64,000 bases of DNA, from the NCBI GenBank assembly GCA_902798745.1, contig CADBXM010000004.1, forward strand, positions 56,805 through 120,804. Direction: 5' to 3'. A program made the translations under genes and the position numbers. Of this stretch, positions 25,421-36,592 are shown piece after piece. Within the stretch, counting starts at the first letter, position 1; each line of letters opens with the position of its first letter. The notes under the pieces are model-generated. The model ran no database searches, was not told the origin of the DNA, and saw only the letters and a list, made by a program, of their open reading frames with translations. Source of the DNA: an uncultured Eubacteriales bacterium (GTDB lineage Bacteria; Bacillota; Clostridia; Peptostreptococcales; Anaerovoracaceae).

Positions 25421-25429
25421 CGTTTCCTC

Positions 25430-27028
25430 CTATGCTTCTATTGTCGGTGTTATGCCGAATAAACTTTCGATGTCTTCGGCTATTTCGTTCTGATCTATAT
25501 CGTCCTCTATTATTCTTGAGGTCTCTGCTTCTGTTGCTGCGTTATCGCGCCCGCTTTTCCCGCCCGGGTCTCCGCCTCTCAGCGTAACAAACACCTCGTT
25601 TCCGTACAGAGCTTTCACAATACGGGATATTTCATGAGATTTGTCATCGGCGATCTTTAGCTTACCGGGACTGACGTTTACCAGCAGCTCTCCTGAATCG
25701 TATTCTATGCCTCTTGAGTTCCTTCCGACCAGGCTCATAAAGCTTGGCTCTGACGCTGACAGTTCTCTCACTATCCTGTCCCACATCTCCGCAGGGTCAC
25801 CCGGTTCCTCTCTCTGAAGGACAGGTGCAGGTTCCGGTTCAGGTGAAGGGGTGGCCGGCTTTACTTGAGGTATCGAAGCCGGCTCTGTGTTTAAAGCCTT
25901 TACGGGTTTTATAGGCACTTTCTGCATCGGGACTGCCTCTCCGGCATCAGGGGATGCCAGCCTCACCGCTGCGGTCTCGAGCAGTATCCTCGGCCTCTCG
26001 GAGTACCTTCCGAGATTGATATATTCGGATATGAGTCTGATGGCTCTTTCTATATGATCCGCGTCAAGTTGCGAAGCCTGATCTCTCAGCCTGGCTATAT
26101 TTTCACTCGATGCTCTTACTATGCGCTCCGCCTTGCCTACATACCTGACAACCATCAGATCTCTGTAATGCTTGAGCCAGTCCTTCAGTATCTGCCTTGA
26201 GTCCTTGCCGCGCTTCAGTATCTCATCTATATATACGAGAGCCTTGCCCGCATCGCCCGCGATCACCGCTCCTGTGAGCGCTAAGAAGAAATCCTCTCCG
26301 GCAGCGCCCGTGTATTCGAGCACAGCCGCCCTTGTCAGTTCTTTGTCCCCACCGGCTATGCACTGCTCCAATATGCTGAGCGCGTCCCTTACCGATCCGT
26401 CTGCTCTCGAAGCTATCGTTGCAAGCGCGTCAGGCGTTGCGTTTATTCCACGCTTCGAGCATATCCTCTGCATGCCCTCTATCAGTTCATCCTCGGTGAC
26501 TCTCCTGAAGTTGAGCTGCATGCAGCGCGATCTGATAGTAGCTCTCACTTTCTGAGGGTCTGTGGTCGCAAGGATGAATATGGCGTGCTCAGGTGGCTCT
26601 TCCAGAGTTTTAAGGAAAGCGTTCTCAGCGGCGGTCGAAAGCATATGCACCTCGTCGATGATATACACTTTGTATTTGCCGGCAGCCGGAGGGTACTTCA
26701 CCATTTCTATTATGGCTCTGAGGTCATCGACTCCGTTGTTTGATGCCGCGTCGAGCTCTATGACGTCGGGGAATCTACCCTCTCTTATGGACTCGCAGCT
26801 CTCACACTTGCCGCACGGAGGAAGCTCGGCATCTCCGACACAGTTGACCGCTTTGGCAAGTATCCTCGCCGTGCTGGTCTTGCCCGTGCCGTGAGTTCCG
26901 GCAAACAAATAAGCCTGGCTCACCGTGCCTGTCCTGATCTGGTTTTCAAGGATCTTCACGATGTGCTTCTGGCCTATTATGTCTTCGAATACTTCCGGCC
27001 TCTCGGCCCTGTACAGTGCAAGCTGCAT
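25430..27028 (-). CDS. dnaX: DNA polymerase III subunit gamma/tau
   Basis: A 532-residue clamp-loader ATPase. Walker A GTHGTGKT (about 45), a four-Cys zinc module (CVGDAELPPCGKCESC), Walker B VYIIDEVHML and sensor ATTDPQKVRATIRSRC. Domains I-III span to about residue 365. A Pro-rich linker (about 375-415) leads to a short C-terminal domain. Shorter than E. coli tau, as usual in Clostridia. Directly downstream of the SRP RNA gene. Confidence 0.96.
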   Translation of the reverse strand: MQLALYRAERPEVFEDIIGQKHIVKILENQIRTGTVSQAYLFAGTHGTGKTSTARILAKAVNCVGDAELPPCGKCESCESIREGRFPDVIELDAASNNGVDDLRAIIEMVKYPPAAGKYKVYIIDEVHMLSTAAENAFLKTLEEPPEHAIFILATTDPQKVRATIRSRCMQLNFRRVTEDELIEGMQRICSKRGINATPDALATIASRADGSVRDALSILEQCIAGGDKELTRAAVLEYTGAAGEDFFLALTGAVIAGDAGKALVYIDEILKRGKDSRQILKDWLKHYRDLMVVRYVGKAERIVRASSENIARLRDQASQLDADHIERAIRLISEYINLGRYSERPRILLETAAVRLASPDAGEAVPMQKVPIKPVKALNTEPASIPQVKPATPSPEPEPAPVLQREEPGDPAEMWDRIVRELSASEPSFMSLVGRNSRGIEYDSGELLVNVSPGKLKIADDKSHEISRIVKALYGNEVFVTLRGGDPGGKSGRDNAATEAETSRIIEDDIDQNEIAEDIESLFGITPTIEA

Positions 27029-27075
27029 ATCCGCTCCTATAAAGCCCTTCGCCTTTTACGCTTTCATTGCTTTAA

Positions 27076-27222
27076 CAAAAAACAGTGGGCGATCTGCAGT
27101 ACGCAGAGGCTGGTCTGCGGCACACAAGACAGATCGCTTAATGCTGCTACCTCTCGGTCCTGACATGATTCACGGAGCCCTGTTGCGCAGGGCCCCCGCG
27201 CACAGCAGGTCACCCACCGACT
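27076..27222 (-). ncRNA. ffs: signal recognition particle RNA
   Basis: The minus strand contains the SRP domain IV core GTCAGGACCGAGAGGTAGCA followed by GC, the symmetric and asymmetric loops that bind Ffh. Flanking sequence (27105-27200) folds back as a long helix: GGGCCCTGCGCAACAGGGCTC forms one arm hairpin. The 3' end is CAGATCGCCCACTG followed by six T. An extended -10 (TGTTACAAT, 27229-27237) sets the 5' end near 27222. Its place just before dnaX is normal for Gram-positive bacteria. Ends are estimates. Confidence 0.92.
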
Positions 27223-27228
27223 TAGGAT

Positions 27229-27237
27229 ATTGTAACA
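27229..27237 (-). promoter_or_regulatory. extended -10 promoter of SRP RNA
   Basis: Minus-strand TGTTACAAT about 7 bases before the SRP RNA start. No clear -35. It lies directly next to the stop of the upstream membrane-protein gene. Confidence 0.6.
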
Positions 27238-27240
27238 CAT

Positions 27241-29385
27241 CTAGAGCATGATTTCACTCTTGGCCTTACTTTCGGCTATAAGATTATTCAGCCACAAGGC
27301 CGGCTTGTAGAATGCAAGCCCAAACATGATGAAAATGACAAAGAATATCATGAGTATGCCAAGGCATCTCCAGTACACATCACCGTACATCCCTCCTATG
27401 CATTCCCTCATCGCATCCATGGAATAGCGGAACGGCATGAACGGATACATCGCTTTGAACACAGGCGGAAGCACTTCTACAGGGTATGTCCCTCCCGATC
27501 CTGCTACCTGGAGCACGAGCAGTATGACTCCCGCTCCCATGCCTATGTTATCGAGCGCAAATACGAGCCCGTAGTTGATCATCATGAACACAAGACCGTT
27601 CACGCATGCCGCAAGCACGAACAACAGCGGATGTCGGCACTGTATGTGCACATAGAGAAGATCTCCGAGCGCCACAATCAAAGCCTGAGCGATCCCTATC
27701 ATGAGATAAATGCCAAATCTTCCAAAGAAGCTCTCATGCAGCCTAAGACTTTCGAGATCGTCTCTCTTCTTTACCTTCACTTTTATCAGTACGGCCGTGA
27801 GCAACGCTCCCACCCACTGGGCAAGCACCGTATAGAAAGGCGCCATGGCAGATCCGTAGGTTTCTATCGGCCAAATGATTTCGGTCTTCATCTTGACCGG
27901 ATTAGCCAGATATTCAGCGACTGCTGCCTCATCATTGCCCATCATCTTGCTGATCTCATTGAGCAGTTCGTTTCCCGAAGCATCGTTCAGGAGCGACGCG
28001 ATCGAGTCAGCTCCGTTTTTCAGCTCACTGAGGCCGGCAGAGGTGCTGTCTATGCTTTTTTTGAGTTTCCCGAGCGAGCTTGTGTAGGAATCCATAGTGT
28101 TGCTCAGAGAACTGAGATCTTTGTCAGCAGATGACATAGCCTTCCTGAATGATGCCAGTGATGTTCTGGTGTTGGATAGCGCGGTGCTTATATTCTTATC
28201 GATATCCGTCCTGATCTGCTTTTCTATATCCTCAGTAAGGCTTATGGCTTTATCGATGAGCTCGGATATCCTGTTCAATGCCGCTTCGCGCTGAGTATAG
28301 TCCATACTTTCGTTCAATGCGGACAGTTCTGTTGATATGTCACCCATAGTAGCCGAAAGATCCGTAAATTCCGAAGCGAGCGCAGTGAAGCCCTTGCCTT
28401 CAAGATATTCGGCCTGCTTGGCTGTATCTGACTTAGCCTGATCGGCCTTCTTTACCCAGCCGTTCCTGTCATGTTCAAGGAAAGTCTTATAGGCGATATC
28501 GCTGGCGCTCAGCGCCTCGATGAGGGCAGTCTTCATGGTCTTCAGTGATGAAGCCGTATCCTTCGCCTTAGTTGCAGCGTTTTTGATCGCCTCAGTATTC
28601 ACTTTTTTATCTTTCTCGAGTTCCTTCGCTGCTGCCTCGAGCAGCTTGTCATTGGCAGCGATGACGTCCTGGGTGCTTCCAATGAAATTATCTGACACCT
28701 CTAAGAGATTTCCCGATGCGTCAGTAAGGCCCGCAGCAGAATTGGCAAGCGTGACACAGCTGTTGATATCACCGCTCAATTCTTCGATCCTGTCAGACAG
28801 GTCTCCAAGCAGCTCGGTCGGATCCGTCCCGTTTGCTTCAGCAACCGATGCCGCGTCGCTGACATAAGATGCCAAGGTCTCGACGAAGGCTGCGTTGACT
28901 TCTTCCTGAAGCGCAGTCTTAGCCTTGCCCGTGATCTTCGGTGCTATCGCGTTTTTCTTTTCGTTCTCATAATATCTGATGACCGGAGTCGTCAAATCGC
29001 CATGTGTAAAACTCAGCACATCCTGTGAGAAGTTTTCAGGCACAATCAGAGCGGCATAATAATCGCCTGCAAGAACGCCCGCTTTCGCGGCCTCTTCATC
29101 ATCCGTGAACACCCATCCTATATCGTCATTTGCCTCCAGGGCATCGATTATCTTTTCACCGACGTTGATATTAAGCCCCGAAAACTTCGCTCCTTCATCT
29201 GCATTGGCTACAGCGACGGGTATCCTTCCGGTCGCCTCTGAATCATAAGGAGACCAGTTTGAGAGTATGTTGAACCAGGCGTAGGAGCACGGCACGAGGC
29301 AAAGCCCCATGATCACTATTATCGCCACTACGCTTCCGGTTATTTTTTTTAGATCATGTCTGGCTATATTGAGGATGTTCTTCAT
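27241..29385 (-). CDS. YhgE/Pip-family membrane protein (second copy)
   Basis: A 714-residue protein. One N-terminal membrane segment (about 15-35) is followed by the YhgE/Pip N-terminal domain (IPVAVANADEGAKFSGLNIN, DDIGWVFTDDEEAAKAGVLA, YYAALIVPENFSQDVLSF). A long extracellular helical region (about 200-500) carries coiled-coil and Thr/Ser-rich sequence. Five or six membrane segments at the C-terminus resemble ABC-2 permeases (LLVLQVAGSGGTYPVEVLPP). The family includes phage infection protein Pip and relates to the ESX/EsaA group. Transported substrate unknown. Its ATG overlaps the preceding gene by 4 bases. Confidence 0.88.
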   Translation of the reverse strand: MKNILNIARHDLKKITGSVVAIIVIMGLCLVPCSYAWFNILSNWSPYDSEATGRIPVAVANADEGAKFSGLNINVGEKIIDALEANDDIGWVFTDDEEAAKAGVLAGDYYAALIVPENFSQDVLSFTHGDLTTPVIRYYENEKKNAIAPKITGKAKTALQEEVNAAFVETLASYVSDAASVAEANGTDPTELLGDLSDRIEELSGDINSCVTLANSAAGLTDASGNLLEVSDNFIGSTQDVIAANDKLLEAAAKELEKDKKVNTEAIKNAATKAKDTASSLKTMKTALIEALSASDIAYKTFLEHDRNGWVKKADQAKSDTAKQAEYLEGKGFTALASEFTDLSATMGDISTELSALNESMDYTQREAALNRISELIDKAISLTEDIEKQIRTDIDKNISTALSNTRTSLASFRKAMSSADKDLSSLSNTMDSYTSSLGKLKKSIDSTSAGLSELKNGADSIASLLNDASGNELLNEISKMMGNDEAAVAEYLANPVKMKTEIIWPIETYGSAMAPFYTVLAQWVGALLTAVLIKVKVKKRDDLESLRLHESFFGRFGIYLMIGIAQALIVALGDLLYVHIQCRHPLLFVLAACVNGLVFMMINYGLVFALDNIGMGAGVILLVLQVAGSGGTYPVEVLPPVFKAMYPFMPFRYSMDAMRECIGGMYGDVYWRCLGILMIFFVIFIMFGLAFYKPALWLNNLIAESKAKSEIML

Positions 29386-29879
29386 GCTTCATCCTCGCTT
29401 CCCGGCGTCTGCACTGTTTCTTCTGTCGCTGCCTTATCTACTACAGAAGTTTCACGAAGCGAATGGAAGCGCTCTTGCAATTCGTTGCGCCTTTCGTTGA
29501 GACGTTCCATTACTTCGTCACGCCTGTCGTCTATTCGCTCCTGCACCCTGTCTCTTACCATCTCTGAGTCCGGAAAGAGATCGTCCCAGCCTGAGTCTCT
29601 CTCAGTGACTTCTTCAAGCGTCTTTTCAATTGAACTGTCTATATACTCGATACCGATCAGATATATGGAGATTGCGAACATACCGATGACCCAAATGATG
29701 AGGAATGTGGCCCTGTCACTTTCGGTCATATATCTGATGACGATCATTCCCACGGTAAAGACAGCGAGGAATATCAGTCCGATCCTGATCCTCTTCTTAT
29801 TGCTCGCATGCAAAGTGTTGCCGCGTTCAAGCAGCCTGTTGAACAGTTCTTCATAGTGTTTTTCCTGCATCCTGTCCAT
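29382..29879 (-). CDS. small two-TM protein between YhgE/Pip genes
   Basis: A 165-residue protein. Two adjacent membrane segments (about 33-50 and 58-76) separate a short N-terminal helix from a long charged C-terminal helix full of Glu and Arg (RDRVQERIDDRRDEVMERLN), a likely coiled coil. No known family. It overlaps the flanking YhgE/Pip genes by 1 and 4 bases, so it is translated with them and may be an accessory subunit of their complex. Confidence 0.75.
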   Translation of the reverse strand: MDRMQEKHYEELFNRLLERGNTLHASNKKRIRIGLIFLAVFTVGMIVIRYMTESDRATFLIIWVIGMFAISIYLIGIEYIDSSIEKTLEEVTERDSGWDDLFPDSEMVRDRVQERIDDRRDEVMERLNERRNELQERFHSLRETSVVDKAATEETVQTPGSEDEA

Positions 29880-31951
29880 CAGAGCAACTCCGTTTCTTCC
29901 AGCTTATCAGACACGAATCTGTTGATGCCGATAAATGGCTTCCTTACAAGTAGACCGATCAAAAGACCGATAATACCGAATACCGCAAGCTCGGCGAGAT
30001 ATCTGTACATATCTAGTTCGTGCATTCCGCAGAGTGCTTCCCTCATAGCGTTTATCGCGTATGGGAATGGGAAGAATTTATATACTTTGCCGAATACCGG
30101 TGGAAGTATCTCTATAGGATATGATCCGCTCGAGCCTGCTATCTGAACTACCATAAGTATGACGACTATGGCCTTGCCCACATCGCCAAATGATAGCGTC
30201 AGCGCATATATCAGAAGGTTGAATATGAAGCTCGTTACCGCCGCAGTGAGCCACATGAGCCACGGATGTACCGGATCGCAGCCGAGGAGGAGTATATCTC
30301 CCGCAACTATGATGCCGGCCTGTATCTGGCCAAGAATAAAGAATAATATATAGCGCCCGAAGAATGCCTGTGTCTCCGTAACGTTAGGGTATTTCTTTCT
30401 GTCTATATGTGTCTTGAGTATGGCAACGAGTATTACTCCGCCTACCCAGATCGCAAGCACAGAATAGAACGGTGCCATTGCCGCGCCGTACGACGCTACC
30501 GAATAAACATCTATTACCTCTACATCGACCAGTGACGAGAAGAATTCTGCGTACTTGTTCGGATCCCCTCCCAGGAGTGTCACCAAAAGTGCCAGCTTGT
30601 CGTCATCAGAAACGGCTTCGACCTTGTCGATAATGTCATCTATCTTGTCGGAAGTAGCCCTGAACATGGTCTGCATCTGCAACAAAGCATTATCCAGTTC
30701 GGAAACTGTATCGTCCGCGCCCTTCAGCACCGGACTTATATCCTTGAGCATAGCGGACATGCTCTCCATAAGAGGCTGCATCAGATCGAGCGTTCTGTCT
30801 ATAGACTCGATCAGTGAATCCACCGACTCGCTCAGGGATGTCTGGCTCAAAGTCTTCAGCTCTGCCACGACTGCCGATGCCTCTTCAGGGCTCAGAGACG
30901 CGTTGAGAAGAGTATCTATATCGCTGATCATGCTAGTCAGCACCGCTCTTATGGCCTTGATCGCCGGAGTTCCATTTGTATCCGGGAACATGGCAAGCAG
31001 ACCCTCAAGGTCTGACTTGAGTGCCGTCGCTTGTTTTACCATATCATCACGCAGAGCCTGTTTATCGGCATCGCTGAGACCGCCCTGGTTAAGTTTTTGT
31101 ACTGTTTTTTCCAGAGCTGCCCGCTTTTCTTCTATGCTCTTCTCTCTGCTCTTGAGCACCTTGCTCAGCACCTCCAGGCTGTTCCTCGCGTTCATGAGAT
31201 CACTGCGTGCGTTCTTCGCGGATTTCTTCGCCGACTTGCCTGCCTTTGTGAGTTTGCCGTCGGCGTTGGACAATCCTAAATGTATCTTTCCGCTGTTCCC
31301 CGTGAACGAACTTATCGCCGAGTCGTACTCATCAAGGGTCTTCTTAAGGTGCTTCAGCCTCGCGATGATGTTATCGGCAGTTTCGCTGTCTGACAGTTCA
31401 TCAGCTATGTCATTGGTCTCGTTGAATATCTGTCCGAAAACAGTCTGTAGATATTTCGTCTTAATGGAATCCTGCAAGGTCGAAGCTGCAGTCTCCGTTA
31501 TCTTTGACGCTACTGCGTTCTTCTTGGCGTTCTCGTAGTATGTCAAAGGCTCTTTGTCATCGATCAAGGCCTGCTCGAAGTTGTACATGTCATATGTAAA
31601 GTTGTCTTCGAATATGATGGCCGCATAGTATTCACCCGATTTGACCCCGTTTATCGCGTCAGTCGGTGAGCCCGGGAACTGCCATCCTATTTTGTCAGAG
31701 TCTTTCATCTCCTCGAATACTTCTTCGGCCATATTGACATGACTTCCGTCTTCGAGGTCTATGCCGGTATCATAGGAAGCAAGCGCGATTTTTATATCAC
31801 CCGTATTGGCATAAGGATCGCCGTTTGCATATATATTGACCCATGCATACAGCGCCGGAAGCACGGAAATGGCCACAATAACAGCAGACGCGAAAAAGCG
31901 TCTGCTGAGCAGCTTTATATCATCCCTGAATATTTTAAGGATCGTTTTCAA
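29879..31951 (-). CDS. YhgE/Pip-family membrane protein (first copy)
   Basis: A 690-residue protein with the same plan as the gene at 27241: N-terminal membrane segment, YhgE/Pip domain (IALASYDTGIDLEDGSHVNM, YYAAIIFEDNFTYDMYNFEQ), a helical extracellular stalk, and a C-terminal ABC-2-like membrane domain (VVQIAGSSGSYPIEILPPVF). The two are diverged paralogues, probably acting as a heteromeric pair. First gene of a three-gene operon lying after the ATP synthase terminator. Confidence 0.88.
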   Translation of the reverse strand: MKTILKIFRDDIKLLSRRFFASAVIVAISVLPALYAWVNIYANGDPYANTGDIKIALASYDTGIDLEDGSHVNMAEEVFEEMKDSDKIGWQFPGSPTDAINGVKSGEYYAAIIFEDNFTYDMYNFEQALIDDKEPLTYYENAKKNAVASKITETAASTLQDSIKTKYLQTVFGQIFNETNDIADELSDSETADNIIARLKHLKKTLDEYDSAISSFTGNSGKIHLGLSNADGKLTKAGKSAKKSAKNARSDLMNARNSLEVLSKVLKSREKSIEEKRAALEKTVQKLNQGGLSDADKQALRDDMVKQATALKSDLEGLLAMFPDTNGTPAIKAIRAVLTSMISDIDTLLNASLSPEEASAVVAELKTLSQTSLSESVDSLIESIDRTLDLMQPLMESMSAMLKDISPVLKGADDTVSELDNALLQMQTMFRATSDKIDDIIDKVEAVSDDDKLALLVTLLGGDPNKYAEFFSSLVDVEVIDVYSVASYGAAMAPFYSVLAIWVGGVILVAILKTHIDRKKYPNVTETQAFFGRYILFFILGQIQAGIIVAGDILLLGCDPVHPWLMWLTAAVTSFIFNLLIYALTLSFGDVGKAIVVILMVVQIAGSSGSYPIEILPPVFGKVYKFFPFPYAINAMREALCGMHELDMYRYLAELAVFGIIGLLIGLLVRKPFIGINRFVSDKLEETELL

Positions 31952-31972
31952 ATCGCACTTCCCTCTATTACT

Positions 31973-32007
31973 GAAAAAACAGCCTGCGGTCTTTATTTAC
32001 CACAGGC
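31973..32007 (-). terminator. ATP synthase operon terminator
   Basis: Minus-strand stem GCCTGTGGT/ACCGCAGGC (one G-U) with an 8-base loop, then TGTTTTTT, about 37 bases after the atpC stop. Confidence 0.85.
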
Positions 32008-32043
32008 CACTTTCAAAAGTATTCAATACTTATTCGATTCAAG

Positions 32044-32481
32044 TTACAGGTTATGTTTGTTCCTGGATGCTTTGATCCTGCTCATAGCTCTTGAAAGCTC
32101 TGCAGCTGCAAGCTCAGCATCACGGTTTGAATTGGCGCGCTTTATAGCCTCTCTGGCTTTTTCCTCAGCGCGTCTTGCCCTGGCTTCGTCTACTTCCTCA
32201 GGTCTCTCTGCTGTATCCACCAGAATAATGACTTCACCGTTCTCTACTTTGAGGAGACCATCGGACACGACTATAGTCTGCCTGCCGGACTGCGATTCTC
32301 CTTCTTCGCCCGTCCCGACCGGCTCATATTCGATGATGCCCGGGATTATCGCCATGATAACATTGGCGTGATGCGCCATTATGCCCACGCTTCCCTCAGT
32401 TGTAGGAAGGCTTACTATCTCAGCTTCGCCTTCATATACCATATGATCGCTTGCCAGTATCTGTAATTTGAAAGTATTCAT
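32044..32481 (-). CDS. atpC: ATP synthase epsilon subunit
   Basis: A 145-residue subunit of the F1 central stalk. The N-terminal beta-sandwich includes FKLQILASDHMVYEGEAEIV and GSVGIMAHHANVIMAI. The C-terminal helical hairpin (EARARRAEEKAREAIKRANS) can inhibit ATP hydrolysis. Slightly longer than usual. It follows atpD by 73 bases and ends the operon. Confidence 0.95.
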   Translation of the reverse strand: MNTFKLQILASDHMVYEGEAEIVSLPTTEGSVGIMAHHANVIMAIIPGIIEYEPVGTGEEGESQSGRQTIVVSDGLLKVENGEVIILVDTAERPEEVDEARARRAEEKAREAIKRANSNRDAELAAAELSRAMSRIKASRNKHNL

Positions 32482-32554
32482 CTTGTTTATCTTTTACGTT
32501 AAGCCGCAGACAGGCGAGAGCCGTGTACCCGCGAGTACAATTATGAGACTACTC

Positions 32555-33943
<1,389 letters not shown>

Positions 33944-34843
33944 TTAACCTCTCTTACTTTTAAGGCTACGCGCACCCGATGAGATCTCTGTGATCTCCTG
34001 AGTGATCGCATTCTGCCTGATATGATTGTATTCAAGCCTCAGACTTGCGAGCAACTCGCTCGCGTTCTCGTTTGCGGCATCCATCGCCATCATTCTTGCG
34101 CTCTGCTCTGAAGAATAACTGTTGACCAGCGCCGAATAAACGTAGCCAACCAGATATGACTGTATGCTCCTTGAAAGCACGGTCTCCACATCAGGCTCGT
34201 ATTCGAATACCGTAGACGCGTCGGAAGCACGCTCATCACCCTGCGGAACAAAATCGTCCTTATCGAAAGGGATCAGCCTGTCATGCATGGCTGTGCCCGG
34301 GCTCATACCTCCGGAATACTCCGTATAGCATACATAGAGCCTGTCAAAAGCTCCGCCATCGAATTCGTCGAGCAACTCGCGTGTGATGTCTCTGGCCATA
34401 GCCAAAGACGGCTCGTTCATCGAGTGCTCAAAAGTCTCACAAACATTCGAGCCGCGGCTCCTGAAAAATCTCCAGCCGTAATCTCCGACTATGTAGAGCT
34501 TGTATTCGTTGCTCCGTTCCATAAGAGCCAAAGTATCCTTAACGACGCTCTGGTTGTATGCTCCGGCAAGGCCTTTGTCGGCGGTGATCACGAGGATGCC
34601 GTTCCTGCCGCCATGCGATGATTCATCGATACTCGAATCAAAGTATTTGCTCCTCAGCCCTGTTCCAAACGCGAACATCCTGCGGATCTCGCGACGAAGC
34701 AAGTCAAAGTAAGGCTTGGTCTCCTCCGCCTCTTTACGAGCTCTTCTCATCTTTGTGGACGAGATGAGGTACATGGCGTTGGTGATCTTCTGTGTATCGC
34801 CTACACTTTTTATTCTGTTTTTGATTTCTTTAGTAGATGCCAT
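33944..34843 (-). CDS. atpG: ATP synthase gamma subunit
   Basis: A 299-residue rotor shaft subunit. The N-terminal helix (EIKNRIKSVGDTQKITNAMY) and C-terminal helix (EYNHIRQNAITQEITEISSG) form the coiled coil inside the alpha-beta ring. The central Rossmann-like domain includes ILVITADKGLAGAYN. It lies 6 bases after atpA. Confidence 0.97.
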   Translation of the reverse strand: MASTKEIKNRIKSVGDTQKITNAMYLISSTKMRRARKEAEETKPYFDLLRREIRRMFAFGTGLRSKYFDSSIDESSHGGRNGILVITADKGLAGAYNQSVVKDTLALMERSNEYKLYIVGDYGWRFFRSRGSNVCETFEHSMNEPSLAMARDITRELLDEFDGGAFDRLYVCYTEYSGGMSPGTAMHDRLIPFDKDDFVPQGDERASDASTVFEYEPDVETVLSRSIQSYLVGYVYSALVNSYSSEQSARMMAMDAANENASELLASLRLEYNHIRQNAITQEITEISSGARSLKSKRG

Positions 34844-34849
34844 CGATTA

Positions 34850-36592
34850 TTAGTAGCCCGCTTTTTCACGAAAATCCTTTGAGATATCGATGATATCAGC
34901 CTTCAGGTCGTCATCCAGCTGACCGCTCGAATCGATACGGTCGCAGATGTCATGATGCTCTGTCTCGAACATCTCGTTGAGTTCGTCAATGAAATTGTTG
35001 ATCTCTCCGACCGGAATGCCTTCCATCGTGTGAGCGAGCGCCATTACAAGAGTGATTACCTGCTCGTGCTGGCTCTTCGGCTTATACTGAGGCTGCCTGA
35101 GCATGCGCATAAGGCCCTGGCCATAATCGAGCTGTCTCTTTGTCTGATCGTCGAGGTCGGATGCGAACTGCGTGAACACCTCCATCTCACGATACTGAGC
35201 GAGGTCGATCCTGAGTGTACCTGCAGCCTTCTTCATGGCTTTTGTCTGAGCGTCTCCTCCTACACGGGATACCGAAAGTCCTACGTTTACCGCAGGTCTC
35301 TGGCCCGAGAAGAAGAGGTCGGACTCAAGGAAGATCTGACCATCTGTGATCGAGATGATGTTTGTCGGAATGTATGCCGATACGTCGCCCGCTTGCGTCT
35401 CTACGATAGGAAGCGCTGTGATCGAACCTCCTCCGATACTATCTGAAAGCCTTGCAGCTCTCTCAAGAAGTCTTGAATGCAGATAGAATACGTCTCCCGG
35501 ATAAGCCTCACGTCCAGGCGATCTGTCAAGCAACAGAGACAGAGCTCTGTATGCTACAGCGTGCTTTGAAAGGTCGTCGTATACGATCAGTACGTCCTTG
35601 CCCTTATTCATGAAGTACTCCGCCATGGCGCAGCCAGCGTATGGCGCTATGTACTGGAGAGGGGCAGGGTCGCTCGCAGACGCGCACACGATAATGGAGT
35701 GATCCATTGCTCCGTGCTTGATAAGTGTCTGCTGTATCCTTACTACGGACGATGTCTTCTGTCCGATAGCTACATAAATACAGATACAGTTCTTACCGTT
35801 CTGGTTGATTATGGCGTCGGTCGCGATAGCTGTCTTACCTGTCTGACGGTCTCCGATGATGAGCTCTCTCTGTCCACGTCCGATAGGGAACATGGAGTCG
35901 ATGGAGAAAATACCCGTTTCAAGCGGAGTATCTACAGGCTGCCTGTCGATGATAGGCGGTGCCTGAGCTTCTACAGGCATATAGCCCGAAGCTTCGATCT
36001 CGCCGAGCCCGTCAATAGGAGTTCCGAGCGAGTCAACGACTCTCCCGAGGAAGCCCTCGCCGACCGGTGTACCCGCTGTCTTGCCTGTTCTCTTCACGGC
36101 AGAACCCTGTGTAACGTCTTCATCACTGCTGAAGAGCACGCAGCCGATCTCTGTGCCTCGGATATCCTGTACCATGCCTCTTACGCCGCCCGCGAAGAGG
36201 AGGATCTCTCCGAATGTAGCGTGGTCAAGCCCGCCTACGGTAGCGATACCGTCTCCTACGGTAAGGACTTCTCCTACCTGCTCCGCCATCAACTCAGGCG
36301 TCCAGCTTGAGATGGATTCCTTCAGAAGAGGAATGATATTGCCGTTATCGGTAGGCACTTTGACGAGCGTGTCTCTCAGCTGACGGAACCTGCCGCCAAC
36401 AGACCAGTCGTAAATGTCCGAACCTACTTCAAGTCGGAAGCCGCCCGGGAATGCGTCTGATTCTACCCATTCCAGAGGGACTTCCTGCCCATATTTATTT
36501 TTAAGGAAGCGTCCGAATCTGTCCTGCTGCTCTTTGCTCGGCTCAGCTGCCGAATACAGCAATCCTTTCAGGACTTTGTCTTCATTACTCAT
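34850..36592 (-). CDS. atpA: delta C-terminal domain fused to ATP synthase alpha subunit
   Basis: A 580-residue protein, some 75-80 residues longer than usual alpha. Residues about 10-75 (SAAEPSKEQQDRFGRFLK ... FPGGFRLEVGSDIYDWSVGG) match the C-terminal domain of the delta/OSCP subunit, whose usual pattern is GG-x-x-hydrophobic-x-G-D-x-x-x-D-x-S-x-x-x-R-L. Normal alpha follows from about 88: VGEVLTVGDGIATVGG, P-loop GDRQTGKT, VLIVYDDLSKHAVAY and the arginine-finger region VGLSVSRVGGDAQ. No separate atpH exists in the operon; atpF overlaps this gene by 4 bases, exactly where atpH normally lies. The six-helix N-terminal domain of delta is absent. The fusion would tie the stator directly to one end of each alpha. 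Confidence 0.9.
   Translation of the reverse strand: MSNEDKVLKGLLYSAAEPSKEQQDRFGRFLKNKYGQEVPLEWVESDAFPGGFRLEVGSDIYDWSVGGRFRQLRDTLVKVPTDNGNIIPLLKESISSWTPELMAEQVGEVLTVGDGIATVGGLDHATFGEILLFAGGVRGMVQDIRGTEIGCVLFSSDEDVTQGSAVKRTGKTAGTPVGEGFLGRVVDSLGTPIDGLGEIEASGYMPVEAQAPPIIDRQPVDTPLETGIFSIDSMFPIGRGQRELIIGDRQTGKTAIATDAIINQNGKNCICIYVAIGQKTSSVVRIQQTLIKHGAMDHSIIVCASASDPAPLQYIAPYAGCAMAEYFMNKGKDVLIVYDDLSKHAVAYRALSLLLDRSPGREAYPGDVFYLHSRLLERAARLSDSIGGGSITALPIVETQAGDVSAYIPTNIISITDGQIFLESDLFFSGQRPAVNVGLSVSRVGGDAQTKAMKKAAGTLRIDLAQYREMEVFTQFASDLDDQTKRQLDYGQGLMRMLRQPQYKPKSQHEQVITLVMALAHTMEGIPVGEINNFIDELNEMFETEHHDICDRIDSSGQLDDDLKADIIDISKDFREKAGY

Noticed and set aside
27076-27222. SRP RNA region as a riboswitch or protein gene
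   Set aside because: The domain IV core sequence and dnaX neighbour identify SRP RNA clearly.
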